Numbered from the stretch's first letter, positions 52,654-62,840 are shown. The stretch is 64,000 bases of DNA from Sphingobacterium zeae (GCF_030818895.1 NZ_JAUTBA010000001.1:2480001-2544000); one strand, 5' to 3'. Notes: a model not told the origin generated them from the sequence alone. Numbers and translations: made by a program.

Positions 52654-55104
52654 ATGAAACTAAAAAAAATTAAATTGCTCTTATTTTCTCTTGTTTTATT
52701 CCTGTGTTCTAATGCCGGACCCATTTCAGCACAGTCTGACGGGGGGAAATTACGTACTGTCGTTGTTGGGCAGGACAACCAGCCCATTGCTGCCGCAAAT
52801 ATTTCACTGTTTCGTAAACCCAATGATATCTTGTTAAAAGGAACCTTATCCAACGAAAATGGAGAAATTGTGTTGTTTGCGATACCCGAGGGGAAGTACA
52901 GCTTACAGGTGTCCACGGTGGGTTATATTACTTATCGTTCTGGGGAAATGATGCTGCGTGCAAGTGATTTCAAGGTGCTCGATACGATTCGATTACAGGT
53001 GGAAAGTAGAGTGCTGGATGAGGCACAGGTAATTGGTAAGAAACCATTAATTGAAAGTCACTTGGATAAAGTTGTGCTCAATGTCGAGAACAGTATTTTG
53101 GCAACCGGAAATAACGCATTGGAACTCTTGCAAAAGGTTCCGGGGGTAACTTTAGACAACAAAAAGATCAACCTACGTGGAAAAAGTAATGTGATCATCA
53201 TGATTGATGGTAAGCCTACTTATCTTTCTGCAGATGAAGTGTCGCGCTTATTGGAAAATACAGCGTCAAATGCAATAGCCTCGATCGAAGTACTCACCAA
53301 TCCACCTGCAAAATATGATGCGGCAGGGAATGCAGGAATTATTAATATTAAGACAAAGAGGAATACGCAATTTGGAAGTAATGTTAGTTTAAACCTCAAT
53401 TTAGGGCAGGGTAAATATACAAAGGCTGATGGTGGCTTTCTCATAAACCATCGTAATAATTGGGTGAACTTATTTTCTTCCTATAACTATGCAACTGCCT
53501 TAGGCTTTAATGATTTAGATATCGATAGGGCTGTAGATATTAAAAGCGGGACGACTTTTTTCAATTCGGATTCTTATTCGAAATTCCGCTATCGAGGCCA
53601 TAATTTCAAATTTGCGGCAGATTTTAACCTGGGGAAACAGGAGGTCATTGGATTTGTGGTTAATGGTAATGTAAGCAATGGTCATTCAACACGGGAGGGA
53701 AGCAATCTGATCGCTTCTCAAAAAGGAAAGCTTGACTCGGTAGTATTAGGAAGTAATTTGTCAGATTTTAAATACCATTACCTCACTTATAATCTGAATT
53801 ACAAAAAGACATTTGATACCTTAGGGACTGAATTGACATTTAATGGGGACTATTCATATTCTAAAAATAATGACAATAGCACTGTTACAAACCATTTTTT
53901 GGACGCAAACTGGGAAGAATTTAAATCACCGCATATTTTCCGGAATGATATGCTTTCTAAGACAAAAATATTAGTTTTTAAAACCGATTTTGTCCATCCT
54001 TTTAATAAAACGACGAAACTCGAGGCGGGGTTAAAATATAGCCGCGTAAAAACAGATAATAATTTGTTGTACGAAGATCAGGATCAGCAAGGCGAGTTTG
54101 TGCAAAATAATGGTCAAAGTAATCATTTTTTGTACAATGAAAATATAGCAGCAGCTTATTTCAGTTTAAATAAATCGTTCGGAAAGTTTTCGATACAAAC
54201 TGGACTGCGTGTTGAAAATACGAGCTCCCTAGGAAACTCAGTGACGCTTGGGCAACAAACAAAACGTACCTATACCGATTTTTTTCCATCCATATTTGTA
54301 CAGCAACAGATTAATGATAATCACAAGTTTGGTGCGAGTTATAGCAGACGTATTGACCGTCCTGATTATGGCTCATTGAATCCTTTTGTGTATTATTTGG
54401 ATCAATACACGTATCAGTATGGCAACCCTTATTTAAATCCGCAATACACCAATTCGTATGAAGTAAATTATACCTTTAAAGATCGCTATTTACTGAGTTT
54501 GGGCTATAAGAGGACCAACGATGCAATCACTCAGGTCATAGAAAGTAATTCAGAGACCAAAGCTATTGCACAGACCGATCGAAATTTGGCTTATTTTGAT
54601 TATTACAACATGAATGTCAATATACCCGTTAAGCTTTTTAAATGGTGGAGTATTGCTAACAATGCCAGCGCTTTTTATAATAAGTTTAGTTTTGATGAGC
54701 ACTCCGGAGCGCAACGCCAATTGGAAAAGTTATCGTTCCAAGTAAGTTCCAATCATGATATCCGAATCGGGGAAACGACAAACCTGGAGCTAACGGGCAA
54801 TTATTTCTCGCCAGCAGTATATGGCGTATTCAGTTTTCAGTCTTACTATGGCATTGATCTAGGTGCAGGTAAAACATTTCTTGACAAAAAATTGAATGTC
54901 AAGTTGGGTATAAATGATGTCTTGAATACAAGAGGCCAGCGCAGATTGTCGAGTTATCAGGAAAATGGATACTATCGTATACGAAATGCATATGATAGTC
55001 GGGTTATCCGATTCTCTGTTTCTTATCGTTTTGGTAATATGAATATGAAATCAGTCAATAAAAAGGGGGGGAATAATGACGAAGATAATCGTTTAAAAAA
55101 ATAG
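52654..55104 (+). CDS. Outer-membrane beta-barrel receptor with carboxypeptidase-like N-domain
   Basis: An 816-residue protein of the outer-membrane beta-barrel family common in Bacteroidota (OMP_b-brl_3 type). It has a signal peptide (about 27 residues, ending ISAQ), a carboxypeptidase-regulatory-like domain (RTVVVGQDNQPIAAANISLF onwards), a plug domain with ALELLQKVPGVTLDNKKINL and VIIMIDGKPTYLS, and a long barrel ending FSVSYRFGNMNMK with a charged tail. Unlike classical SusC it has no SusD partner. Substrate unknown. It is monocistronic. Confidence 0.9.
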   Translation: MKLKKIKLLLFSLVLFLCSNAGPISAQSDGGKLRTVVVGQDNQPIAAANISLFRKPNDILLKGTLSNENGEIVLFAIPEGKYSLQVSTVGYITYRSGEMMLRASDFKVLDTIRLQVESRVLDEAQVIGKKPLIESHLDKVVLNVENSILATGNNALELLQKVPGVTLDNKKINLRGKSNVIIMIDGKPTYLSADEVSRLLENTASNAIASIEVLTNPPAKYDAAGNAGIINIKTKRNTQFGSNVSLNLNLGQGKYTKADGGFLINHRNNWVNLFSSYNYATALGFNDLDIDRAVDIKSGTTFFNSDSYSKFRYRGHNFKFAADFNLGKQEVIGFVVNGNVSNGHSTREGSNLIASQKGKLDSVVLGSNLSDFKYHYLTYNLNYKKTFDTLGTELTFNGDYSYSKNNDNSTVTNHFLDANWEEFKSPHIFRNDMLSKTKILVFKTDFVHPFNKTTKLEAGLKYSRVKTDNNLLYEDQDQQGEFVQNNGQSNHFLYNENIAAAYFSLNKSFGKFSIQTGLRVENTSSLGNSVTLGQQTKRTYTDFFPSIFVQQQINDNHKFGASYSRRIDRPDYGSLNPFVYYLDQYTYQYGNPYLNPQYTNSYEVNYTFKDRYLLSLGYKRTNDAITQVIESNSETKAIAQTDRNLAYFDYYNMNVNIPVKLFKWWSIANNASAFYNKFSFDEHSGAQRQLEKLSFQVSSNHDIRIGETTNLELTGNYFSPAVYGVFSFQSYYGIDLGAGKTFLDKKLNVKLGINDVLNTRGQRRLSSYQENGYYRIRNAYDSRVIRFSVSYRFGNMNMKSVNKKGGNNDEDNRLKK

Positions 55105-55156
55105 GAGCTATTGTTGTGAGAGGAAGTAAGGAGCAAGAGATGACGCATGTTCCCCT

Positions 55157-55197
55157 AAAACAAAAAAGCCAGCAATATTGCCGGCTCTTTTTGTTTT
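55157..55197. terminator. Bidirectional terminator
   Basis: AACAAAAAAGCC and CCGGCTCTTTTTGTT flank an inner GCAAT/ATTGC stem with one mismatch, giving A- and T-runs on either side, between the convergent receptor and glutamine synthetase genes. Confidence 0.85.
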
Positions 55198-55211
55198 ATT
55201 GGGAAGTTATC

Positions 55212-57401
55212 TTAACTTAAAAATAAGATCTCTCTCAATTTTGGAAGAGGCCATTTTTTGTCATCAACAATTTTCTCCAATTTGTTGACATGATAACGGA
55301 TCACATCGAAATATGGTTTAACCAATTCATCGTAAGCGATTGATCTCTCACGTACATCATCAATTTGGTTTGCTTTTTTACGTTCTTGACGCATTGCTTC
55401 AGCTTGCTCCAAGATGGTATTTACATGTGTTGAAATACGTTCTACAAAGTTTAATTGAGAGCTGAATGCTGCTTGTGCCAGACCCAGGTCTTTTAATCCT
55501 TTGACGTTTTCAATCAGTTCATTTTGATAAATGAAACATGCTGGGGCGATTTGGTTGTTAACCATCTCTTCGATGACACGCGCCTCAATTTGTAATTTTT
55601 TATAGAAGTTTTCAAGCAAAATTTCGTGGCGAGCTTCTGATTCACGTTTGGTATAAATACCTAGTGATTCAAACAGGGCTAAAGATTCTTCTTTTACATA
55701 AACATCTAATGCTTTAGGTGTCGATTTGATGTTAGAAAGACCACGAGCTTCAGCTTCTTTTTCCCAATCTTCACTATATCCATTACCTTCAAAACGGATC
55801 GCTTTTGAATCTTTGATGTATTTTCGGACTACGTTTAAGATCGCAAGATCTTTTTTGGTGCCTTTTTTGATTTGTTTATCAACTTCTGTTTTGAACTCGA
55901 TCAACTGTGCAGCGACGATTGCATTCAATACCGTCATTGGTAAAGCGGAGTTTGCTGAAGAACCGACCGCGCGAAATTCAAATTTGTTACCAGTGAATGC
56001 AAATGGTGATGTACGATTACGGTCAGTATTGTCTAATTTTAATTCAGGAACTTTAGGGATTCCATGCCATAAATTCGCCTCTGCTTTCACTTTTTTAGCT
56101 ACGCGAGCCGATTCAACTTCTTCCAAAAGTTCATCCAATTGAGAGCCTAAGAAAATTGAAATAATTGCTGGAGGAGCCTCATTTGCCCCCAAACGGTGAT
56201 CGTTGCTTGCACTCGCAATAGAAGCGCGCATTAAATCAGCATATTCATAAACTGCTTTGATAGTGTTGACAAAGAAAGTCAAAAACATCAAATTATTCTT
56301 AGGAGTTTTACCCGGAGACAGTAAGTTTATACCTGTATTTGTGATTAGAGACCAGTTGTTGTGTTTACCCGATCCATTAACACCAGAGTAAGGTTTTTCG
56401 TGCAATAATACTTTAAAATTATGTCGTAAAGCTACTTGCTCCATGAGATTCATTAACAATTGGTTGTGATCGATTGCCAAGTTGATTTCTTCATACATTG
56501 GCGCACACTCGAATTGGGATGGAGCAACCTCGTTGTGACGAGTCTTTAAAGGAATACCTAATTTTAGCGCTTCGTTTTCCAAGTCCACCATGTAGGCCAA
56601 TACGCGTTCTGGAATCGCACCAAAATAGTGGTCTTCCAATTGTTGGCCTTTGGCCGACATGTGGCCAAATAACGTACGGCCCGTTAACTGAAGATCTGGA
56701 CGAGCATTATATAAGGAAAGGTCAACCAAGAAATACTCTTGTTCAATACCAAGAGAAGCGTTTACTTTAGTGACCGATTTATCAAAATATTGAGCGACAT
56801 CAGTTGCTGCTTTATCAACGGCATTGATTGCTTTTAACAAAGGTGCTTTATAATCTAATGATTCTCCTGTATAAGAAACAAAAACTGTAGGAATACAGAG
56901 TGTTTTACCAGCTCCTGTTTCATAGATGAAAGCTGGAGAAGATGGATCCCAAGCAGTATAACCTCTAGCTTCAAACGTGTTGCGGATACCACCATTCGGA
57001 AATGAGGATGCATCAGGCTCTTGTTGAACTAATGCGTCAGCTGTAAATTTTTCAATGGCTTCACCGTTTTCATCAGGTTCAAAGAACGCATCGTGTTTTT
57101 CAGCAGTCGAACCAGTTAGGGGTTGAAACCAGTGTGTGTAGTGTGAAACACCGTGATTAAGTGCCCAAGTCTTCATCGCTTGTGAGATATGCTCAGCTAA
57201 ATCTCTTGAAATAATTTGGCCCTCTTCAATGGATGCAACTAACTCCTTATATGAATTTTTAGGAAGGTAGTCTTTCATTTTGTTTACGGAAAAAACATTC
57301 TTTCCGTAGATGTCAGTTGCTTTTTTAGTTTCAACTTTTTCAAATGAAGCGATTTGGCGTGAGCCAGCTGCTTCTACTGCTTTGAATCTTAGGTTCGACA
57401 T
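55212..57401 (-). CDS. glnN: Glutamine synthetase type III
   Basis: A 729-residue cytoplasmic enzyme making glutamine from glutamate, ammonia and ATP. The length and motifs identify the GSIII class: SHYTHWFQPLTGSTAEKHDA near residue 80, SLGIEQEYFLVD near residue 215, LKTRHNEVAPSQFECAP near 290, PYSGVNGSGKHNNWSLIT near 340 and RLGANEAPPAIISIFLGSQL near 405. GSIII is the usual form in Bacteroidota. It is monocistronic; the 3' side faces a two-way terminator. Regulation by nitrogen is expected but no site was identified. Confidence 0.97.
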   Translation of the reverse strand: MSNLRFKAVEAAGSRQIASFEKVETKKATDIYGKNVFSVNKMKDYLPKNSYKELVASIEEGQIISRDLAEHISQAMKTWALNHGVSHYTHWFQPLTGSTAEKHDAFFEPDENGEAIEKFTADALVQQEPDASSFPNGGIRNTFEARGYTAWDPSSPAFIYETGAGKTLCIPTVFVSYTGESLDYKAPLLKAINAVDKAATDVAQYFDKSVTKVNASLGIEQEYFLVDLSLYNARPDLQLTGRTLFGHMSAKGQQLEDHYFGAIPERVLAYMVDLENEALKLGIPLKTRHNEVAPSQFECAPMYEEINLAIDHNQLLMNLMEQVALRHNFKVLLHEKPYSGVNGSGKHNNWSLITNTGINLLSPGKTPKNNLMFLTFFVNTIKAVYEYADLMRASIASASNDHRLGANEAPPAIISIFLGSQLDELLEEVESARVAKKVKAEANLWHGIPKVPELKLDNTDRNRTSPFAFTGNKFEFRAVGSSANSALPMTVLNAIVAAQLIEFKTEVDKQIKKGTKKDLAILNVVRKYIKDSKAIRFEGNGYSEDWEKEAEARGLSNIKSTPKALDVYVKEESLALFESLGIYTKRESEARHEILLENFYKKLQIEARVIEEMVNNQIAPACFIYQNELIENVKGLKDLGLAQAAFSSQLNFVERISTHVNTILEQAEAMRQERKKANQIDDVRERSIAYDELVKPYFDVIRYHVNKLEKIVDDKKWPLPKLREILFLS

Positions 57402-57530
57402 TTGTATTTTGTAGTTAAATTACAGTTTTGTTGATTTTGTTTTTCAAAAATATTGTGTTTTTGTTAAAAATTGAAATTTTTTTTGATGTTTTTTTTGAAA
57501 TAATTTGTGAAATAGGGTTTTTCGCCATTA

Positions 57531-57566
57531 AAAAAGGTGTGATTTTTAAAAATTACACCTTTTTAT
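57531..57566 (-). terminator. Intrinsic terminator after the S9 peptidase
   Basis: AAAAAGGTGT (57531-57540) and ACACCTTTTT (57555-57564) form a ten-base-pair stem extended by an inner ATTTTTAAAAAT. It lies directly after the stop of the minus-strand peptidase gene. Confidence 0.9.
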
Positions 57567-57575
57567 TGTTTTGTG

Positions 57576-60395
57576 TTAGAATTCAAGTCCCCAGTCTATT
57601 CCTTTTTCCGTGGCTGGAATCCCCTTCTTCATCCAATTGGGTGCAGGAGCTCCTTTTAGAAAATGGTCGAAGAACTGCTGTTCTCGAATTTGTATATCTT
57701 TTCGGTTTTGTCGCAGCATCAGATTGTGCTCGTCACCATTGTAATTCAACATCCATACAGGTTTTTTCAATCGGCGCAATGCGGTAAACATTTCAATCCC
57801 TTGATACCATGGGACAGCCCCATCATTGTCATTTGCCATGATCACCACAGGAGTATTTACTTTATCCAAATGGAATAATGGTGAATTTTCAATATAGAGT
57901 TCTGGTGCTTCCCATAGCGTTTTACCGATACGACTTTGTGTATGTTCGTATTGAAATTGACGCGACATGCCGCTTTGCCAGCGTATTCCGCCATAGGCCG
58001 AGGTCATATTGACGACAGGAGCACCAGTCCAGGCTGCCGCATACATATTCGTCCGTGTAATCAGATGTGCCACTTGATAGCCGCCCCAGCTTTGTCCTTG
58101 GATCCCCATTTTCGTACTATCGACCCAGCTGTTTTGAGCCATGTATTCCATCCCCGAATTAATGTATTCTTCCGCCGATTTGCCAGGATGCCCCGTTTTG
58201 TAACTGATGTTTGGTGCAAAGACCAAATATTCGTTACTAACAAAATAAGGAATGTTTAAACGCGACGGGGTAGGTGCAGGAGCCTGATAGGTGTATAGAC
58301 CATCGGACAGCTTTTCATAAAAATAAGCGATAATCGGATATTTTTTTGTCGGATCGAAATTTTCCGGTTTATACAAAATACCTTCTGCTTGATTGCCTTC
58401 TGGCGTAGTCCAGCGAACCAATTCCGCTGTACCCCAGTTGTAATCAGCCTGTTGCTGGTTTATATTGGATAACTGAGATTCATCATTGAATTTTGCGGTA
58501 TTTGTATATAGATTGGGAGACATGATATAATCCTCCTTGCTGTAAAGAATGGTTTTTTGATCTGCGGAGGCACTAATGTTCTTAAAAGATTTAGGTGCAA
58601 TCAGGAGGCTTTTTGGGTCATTGCGTTGTCCTTTGAACTGGTAAAAACCCGATTCTTTAGTCTTGTTGTTGAAGGATGTCAGATAGCCGCCCTTTTTATA
58701 GTCAAGTGTTGTGGCTTGATTTCGGTCTTCTTCTCGCCTAAAAGGCAAGTAACGGAATGTTGTCTGTGACGCCGCACCATAACCATTGGTTAAAATAGAT
58801 TTATTTGAACCGTCTAAATTAAAATACCAGATGTCATATCTTGAATTGACATATATCCCCTTATAGTCGGGAGTCCAGGCAGCCATGCCATAGCCCTGTG
58901 GAGTGGTAGGCATATCATTTTCTTCATCGGAGAACGATGCGGGTATGCCTTCATTCAACACAATCTTTTTCTTGGAACTGATGTGGTAAGAATTCCAAGT
59001 TCCCTTGTCCTGATCAAAAAATACTATATATTTTGCATCGGGACTTAAAATCGCATTTCCTGAAAAGTTTGAGAGAATTAATTCTTTATTTCCTGTTTTC
59101 GTCGATACCAGGTAAATATCATCCCGTGTACTACCTTCCCATTGGCTTTCAATCCGTTTGCCGAAGTCAGTTCGCGCCAAGATATATTCAGCATTTGCAT
59201 CTGGGGTAAGAGAAGTTGAATTAAACGTGTTGTCTGTGAGTGGAATAATCGTGCGATCATATTTGGGGTAAGTGACTGCTAAGAAGTTTTTTGCGAGTTC
59301 TTTCTTCAGATTTACCAGCTGCATAGGTTGCAAATAGTCATCTTGCCAATGCCAAACATCCACTTTCGCATGCTCGAAATCCACTAAGGTAGTATCTTTG
59401 ACACGAGGTATTGGTGCTATTCCAAAAAACAACTTCTCTCCATTTTTACTAAAACGGATTTCCCCATCTCCGCTAACGGCCCAGTTTTTAGGAATACCAT
59501 TGCTGGTTTTTGTAGCAAGATATTGTGCTGTATCTATCGCATTTGTATAATAATAAAGATTGAAATTTTTTAGTAATGCTTTTTCATTGGAGAGGTCACC
59601 TACGTAAGCGAGCTGATCGCCTGATTCATCAAACTTGAAGTTTTTGTAATTGCCTTTTCCATTTGATATCTTCTTGAGCTTTTTAGTTGCTAATTCGTAA
59701 AGGTATACACCAGATTCTTTTGAAAGGCTGTCTTTTGTATCAGTTTTTTTGGAGAAAACGATTTTCGACCCTGATTTATTCCATTCATACTGATCCACAG
59801 CTGAGAATTGGACGGAATCTCCAGTATTTAAATCGTATAAAGCAAGGGTTGCAATCGTCTTTTTCTTTTTATCACCGTTCTTATTTGTTGAACCAGCAGT
59901 TGTGGCAGCATTTGGTACGGCTTGCTCACTTACTTCTTTATCAAAAAGGAACGAAACGAAATTATTGTTCTGTTCGGAAATTTTATAGGACTTTACCTGC
60001 GGAAATTTAACAAGGGCAGCGGTCGTCAAATTGTAAATGCCGAGTGAATCTTTTGGAAGATCTTCAGCTTTTTTCTTTTTGATCTTAGCCTCGCGGGTGG
60101 CTGCAAAAGGGGCTTTGATTAAGCTGACTAAATTATTTTCATTATCCGTTATTTTCGCATTATAGCCTCTAGGAATTTGGGCGATTTCTTTGCTATCTTT
60201 TGTTTTTAAAAAAAGTTGACCGTCTCCTTCTTGGGGAGTGACTTGAAATAGGATAAATTTACCGGATTTACTGATGTATGGCGAGGAGATATTTTGCCAA
60301 CCATCATATACTGTATGATCCAATGGTTTCTTTTGAGCATGGGCAGCAAATGCTGCTAAAAAACAAAATGGAATACAGATATTTTTCTTATTCAT
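57576..60395 (-). CDS. Exported S9-family (prolyl oligopeptidase-type) serine peptidase
   Basis: A 939-residue protein with a signal peptide (MNKKNICIPFCFLAAFAAHA). The N-terminal two-thirds is a beta-propeller of WD-like repeats (for example ILSPDAKYIVFFDQDKGTWN). The C-terminal alpha/beta hydrolase domain has the catalytic serine in GIQGQSWGGYQVAHLITRTN near residue 770, the aspartate in MANDNDGAVPWYQGIEMFT near residue 860 and the histidine in GDEHNLMLRQ near residue 893. It resembles periplasmic dipeptidyl-peptidase-type S9 enzymes. It is monocistronic and divergent from the SIMPL gene. Confidence 0.93.
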   Translation of the reverse strand: MNKKNICIPFCFLAAFAAHAQKKPLDHTVYDGWQNISSPYISKSGKFILFQVTPQEGDGQLFLKTKDSKEIAQIPRGYNAKITDNENNLVSLIKAPFAATREAKIKKKKAEDLPKDSLGIYNLTTAALVKFPQVKSYKISEQNNNFVSFLFDKEVSEQAVPNAATTAGSTNKNGDKKKKTIATLALYDLNTGDSVQFSAVDQYEWNKSGSKIVFSKKTDTKDSLSKESGVYLYELATKKLKKISNGKGNYKNFKFDESGDQLAYVGDLSNEKALLKNFNLYYYTNAIDTAQYLATKTSNGIPKNWAVSGDGEIRFSKNGEKLFFGIAPIPRVKDTTLVDFEHAKVDVWHWQDDYLQPMQLVNLKKELAKNFLAVTYPKYDRTIIPLTDNTFNSTSLTPDANAEYILARTDFGKRIESQWEGSTRDDIYLVSTKTGNKELILSNFSGNAILSPDAKYIVFFDQDKGTWNSYHISSKKKIVLNEGIPASFSDEENDMPTTPQGYGMAAWTPDYKGIYVNSRYDIWYFNLDGSNKSILTNGYGAASQTTFRYLPFRREEDRNQATTLDYKKGGYLTSFNNKTKESGFYQFKGQRNDPKSLLIAPKSFKNISASADQKTILYSKEDYIMSPNLYTNTAKFNDESQLSNINQQQADYNWGTAELVRWTTPEGNQAEGILYKPENFDPTKKYPIIAYFYEKLSDGLYTYQAPAPTPSRLNIPYFVSNEYLVFAPNISYKTGHPGKSAEEYINSGMEYMAQNSWVDSTKMGIQGQSWGGYQVAHLITRTNMYAAAWTGAPVVNMTSAYGGIRWQSGMSRQFQYEHTQSRIGKTLWEAPELYIENSPLFHLDKVNTPVVIMANDNDGAVPWYQGIEMFTALRRLKKPVWMLNYNGDEHNLMLRQNRKDIQIREQQFFDHFLKGAPAPNWMKKGIPATEKGIDWGLEF

Positions 60396-60489
60396 ATTTT
60401 AATACTTTTTGTCGCAATTTATCTATAAAAAATAAAAAACGGTTGATTTTTTGGTATATTCATTGTTACGTAAACATAAAAAACTGGTT

Positions 60490-61227
60490 ATGAAATCTTC
60501 ATCCGCTATTATTGCTTCAGTTATTTTGGGGCTTTTAATCGTAGTCACTGCCTGGGTCGCGGGATCGGCATACCGATACAAGTTTAAATCCATGCAGACG
60601 ATCACCGTAAATGGGAATGCCAAAAAAGATTTTGAGTCCGATTTGGTCAAATGGAGCGCTACTTTTAGCAGAAAAAATTTCGAGTTGAGTGCAGCCTCTG
60701 CTCAATTGGCAACAGATCGTGATTTGGTCCGTGAATTTTTAGTTCAACAAGGGGTGAAAGCCGACGAGATCCGTTTTGAAGCGGTTAACATTGCTAAGGA
60801 TTTTGAATACCATACCGATGGGAAGGGCAATGGTTACAATACTTTTTCTGGATATACGTTGTCTCAAACCGTTAGTGTGGAATCAAAAGATTTGAACAAG
60901 GTAGATAATGCTTCAAGAGAGATATCCACATTAATATCTAAAGGAATTGAACTTAGTTCGAGCACACCTAATTATTATTACTCTAAGTTGGAAGATCTGA
61001 AATTGGAACTCATTTCGCAAGCCTCAAAAAATGCACATCAGCGTGCTAATAATATTGCGAGCGAGTCGAATGCTGACTTGGGTAATCTCGTAAAGGCCGA
61101 TCTTGGAATTTTTCAGATCACTGGGCAAAATGATAATGAAGAATATTCCTCTGGAGGTGTTTTTAATACAACTTCACGAAAAAAAACGGCGAATATTACC
61201 GTAAGAGCAAGTTTTCTCAGTAACTAA
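60490..61227 (+). CDS. SIMPL domain-containing membrane-anchored protein
   Basis: A 245-residue protein with an N-terminal anchor (SAIIASVILGLLIVVTAWVA) and one SIMPL domain. The domain opens MQTITVNGNAKKDFESDLVK, and includes TFSGYTLSQTVSVESKDLNK and a characteristic helical segment AHQRANNIASESNADLGNLV. SIMPL proteins are periplasmic or surface oligomers, some linked to oxidative stress tolerance (E. coli YggE), with no proven enzyme role. The start at 60490 gives the signal anchor directly. Confidence 0.88.
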   Translation: MKSSSAIIASVILGLLIVVTAWVAGSAYRYKFKSMQTITVNGNAKKDFESDLVKWSATFSRKNFELSAASAQLATDRDLVREFLVQQGVKADEIRFEAVNIAKDFEYHTDGKGNGYNTFSGYTLSQTVSVESKDLNKVDNASREISTLISKGIELSSSTPNYYYSKLEDLKLELISQASKNAHQRANNIASESNADLGNLVKADLGIFQITGQNDNEEYSSGGVFNTTSRKKTANITVRASFLSN

Positions 61228-61291
61228 TAGAAAATTATTTGACTGAATGTCAGCTTTATATTCATTTATGCTGTAAATTTATTCAAAAAGT

Positions 61292-61322
61292 TTTCTCTTT
61301 TTCGTGAAAAAACCTACTTTTG
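61292..61322 (+). promoter_or_regulatory. tRNA-Leu promoter
   Basis: TTTC at 61292, a 19-base spacer and TACTTTTG at 61315-61322 fit the Bacteroidota promoter pattern, with the -7 box an exact TAnnTTTG match and the -33 box weak. It lies 19 bases before the mature tRNA. Confidence 0.5.
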
Positions 61323-61341
61323 CATCATCCCAAACGGATAT

Positions 61342-61421
61342 GCCCGGATGGCGGAATTGGTAGACGCGCTGGTCTCAAACACCAGTGGGAAACCGTGCCG
61401 GTTCGACTCCGGCTCCGGGTA
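61342..61421 (+). tRNA. tRNA-Leu (anticodon CAA)
   Basis: The 80-base sequence folds into a complete tRNA. The acceptor arms are GCCCGGA and TCCGGGT, the D-arm GCG/CGC, the anticodon arm CTGGT-CTCAAAC-ACCAG with anticodon CAA, a variable arm of class II type (short for tRNA-Leu), and the T-arm GCCGG-TTCGACT-CCGGC, with discriminator A. CAA reads the UUG leucine codon. The 3' end is probably the integration site of the downstream element. Confidence 0.95.
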
Positions 61422-61424
61422 CTG

Positions 61425-61462
61425 AAAGGGTCTTAACATTACACATGATAAGGCCCTTTTTA
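61425..61462 (+). terminator. Terminator after tRNA-Leu
   Basis: AAAGGG..CTTA and TAAG..CCCTTTT pair with one mismatch around a 13-base loop and end in a T-run, directly after the tRNA. Confidence 0.75.
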
Positions 61463-61533
61463 AGTAAAATGCCCTTTTGGGAACATAGAATCAACTCCTT
61501 GACACGGGTGGTTTAGTTTTAATGCCGAAATTT

Positions 61534-61555
61534 TGTAGACATGATGTAGACAAGA
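61534..61555. repeat. Tandem direct repeat upstream of the integrase
   Basis: TGTAGACATGA (61534-61544) is followed at once by TGTAGACAAGA (61545-61555), ten of eleven bases identical. Short direct repeats near an integrase gene can be arm-type binding sites. Confidence 0.4.
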
Positions 61556-61592
61556 TCGAGGCCTGTATTAATCTTTATCATCACCCGTAGTA

Positions 61593-62840
61593 ATGTTCAA
61601 AATTTCTTTAAAACTCTTTACGTGGAAAGCACGCATCCAGCAAAATGGAATGTCGGCTCTGTATGTTGAATCTTATATTTCAGATATTGGGCCAAAGGCC
61701 GATCGCAAACAGTTCAATTTAAACCTGGAGTGGCCAGCAGACAAAATAGATTTTGGGAAGAATGAGCTTCGCCAGCGATTCAAAAATGATCCTGACGTCA
61801 ATGATTATAACTTGATCATTCGCGACCATATATCGAAGATCAACGAGATCGCAAAAAGGTTTCGTCTTCAGAACCGGATCTTATCTAATGAAATGGTTGA
61901 GCGTGAACTTTTATATTTTGATGCTTCCCGATCGTTGGTCGCATTTATGCAACTATCCAGGAGAGAGCGCTACGCTTCAAAAGAGATTGTCAAGCGCACT
62001 TATATGAATCACCTTAGTACAATCAATTCGATCATAGATTTTAGACCGCTAACAGTATTTCCAGAGATCGACAAGAAATGGTTTGCAGATTACCGAAACT
62101 ATCTTAAGTCTGAGATCAGAGAAAACGGCCGGGTGGTCAAGAAGGCTATCCAAGATAACACCATTTGGACACGGATCAAAGATGTTAAAGCTTATTTGGC
62201 AATAGCAAGCGATCAGCATGGTATTTATGTTCCAGAGTTTGGCCCGAAAGAGGTTAAAAATTCATACCATAAAAAAGAAGCTGTATACCTTCGCAAGGAA
62301 GAAGTGATCAAATTGATCAACAAATTGGATGAAGGTGTTCTGGGTGCTCAAGATTACCAAGTACTTTCTGCGTTTCTTTTTTGCTGTTTTACAGCGTTCC
62401 GGATTTCAGACCTTTACGAATCGACTTATCAATGGATGGTGTCTGATAATTTCCTCCAGTTCCTTATGATTAAAAATTCGGAGAATAAACCTAAGACAAT
62501 AACGATCCCTCTGATCCCGATCGCCAAAAGATTTATTTCGAATAATAGAGGTAAGTTCTTCGACTTGCCGACAGAGCAGGAGTATAACCGTACATTAAAA
62601 GTATTTATGAAGGAATGTGGTATCAATAAAAAGGTGACTAGCCATACTGCTCGTCATACCTTTGGCCATTTGTTTATGAAATTTGGGGGGAATATACTCG
62701 CTCTGAATAAAATATTAGGCCATACTAAAATAGAAACAACTATGACGTACGCCCATTTAGACGATGATGATAACCTAGATCTGGCACTGAGAGTAAATGA
62801 TGAATTTAGTGATCTACCAAAGTTTAAGGTAATCGCATAA
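61593..62840 (+). CDS. Tyrosine recombinase (site-specific integrase)
   Basis: A 415-residue integrase of the Bacteroidota phage/ICE type. The N-terminal arm-binding domain (about residues 1-105) and a SAM-like core-binding domain (about 110-215) precede the catalytic domain. The catalytic residues are visible: arginine in CFTAFRISDLY near residue 273, the HxxR box in SHTARHTFGHLFMKFG near residue 350, histidine in ILGHTKIETT and the nucleophile tyrosine in MTYAHLDDDD near residue 390. It begins 171 bases after the tRNA-Leu 3' end. This is the standard layout of a tRNA-targeted island, with the integrase at one end. Confidence 0.95.
   Translation: MFKISLKLFTWKARIQQNGMSALYVESYISDIGPKADRKQFNLNLEWPADKIDFGKNELRQRFKNDPDVNDYNLIIRDHISKINEIAKRFRLQNRILSNEMVERELLYFDASRSLVAFMQLSRRERYASKEIVKRTYMNHLSTINSIIDFRPLTVFPEIDKKWFADYRNYLKSEIRENGRVVKKAIQDNTIWTRIKDVKAYLAIASDQHGIYVPEFGPKEVKNSYHKKEAVYLRKEEVIKLINKLDEGVLGAQDYQVLSAFLFCCFTAFRISDLYESTYQWMVSDNFLQFLMIKNSENKPKTITIPLIPIAKRFISNNRGKFFDLPTEQEYNRTLKVFMKECGINKKVTSHTARHTFGHLFMKFGGNILALNKILGHTKIETTMTYAHLDDDDNLDLALRVNDEFSDLPKFKVIA

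Noticed and set aside
61522..61590. A 22-codon frame (MPKFCRHDVDKIEACINLYH) just before the integrase.
   Set aside because: It overlaps the direct repeats, is very short, and shows no independent support; it may be chance or an old piece of another gene.
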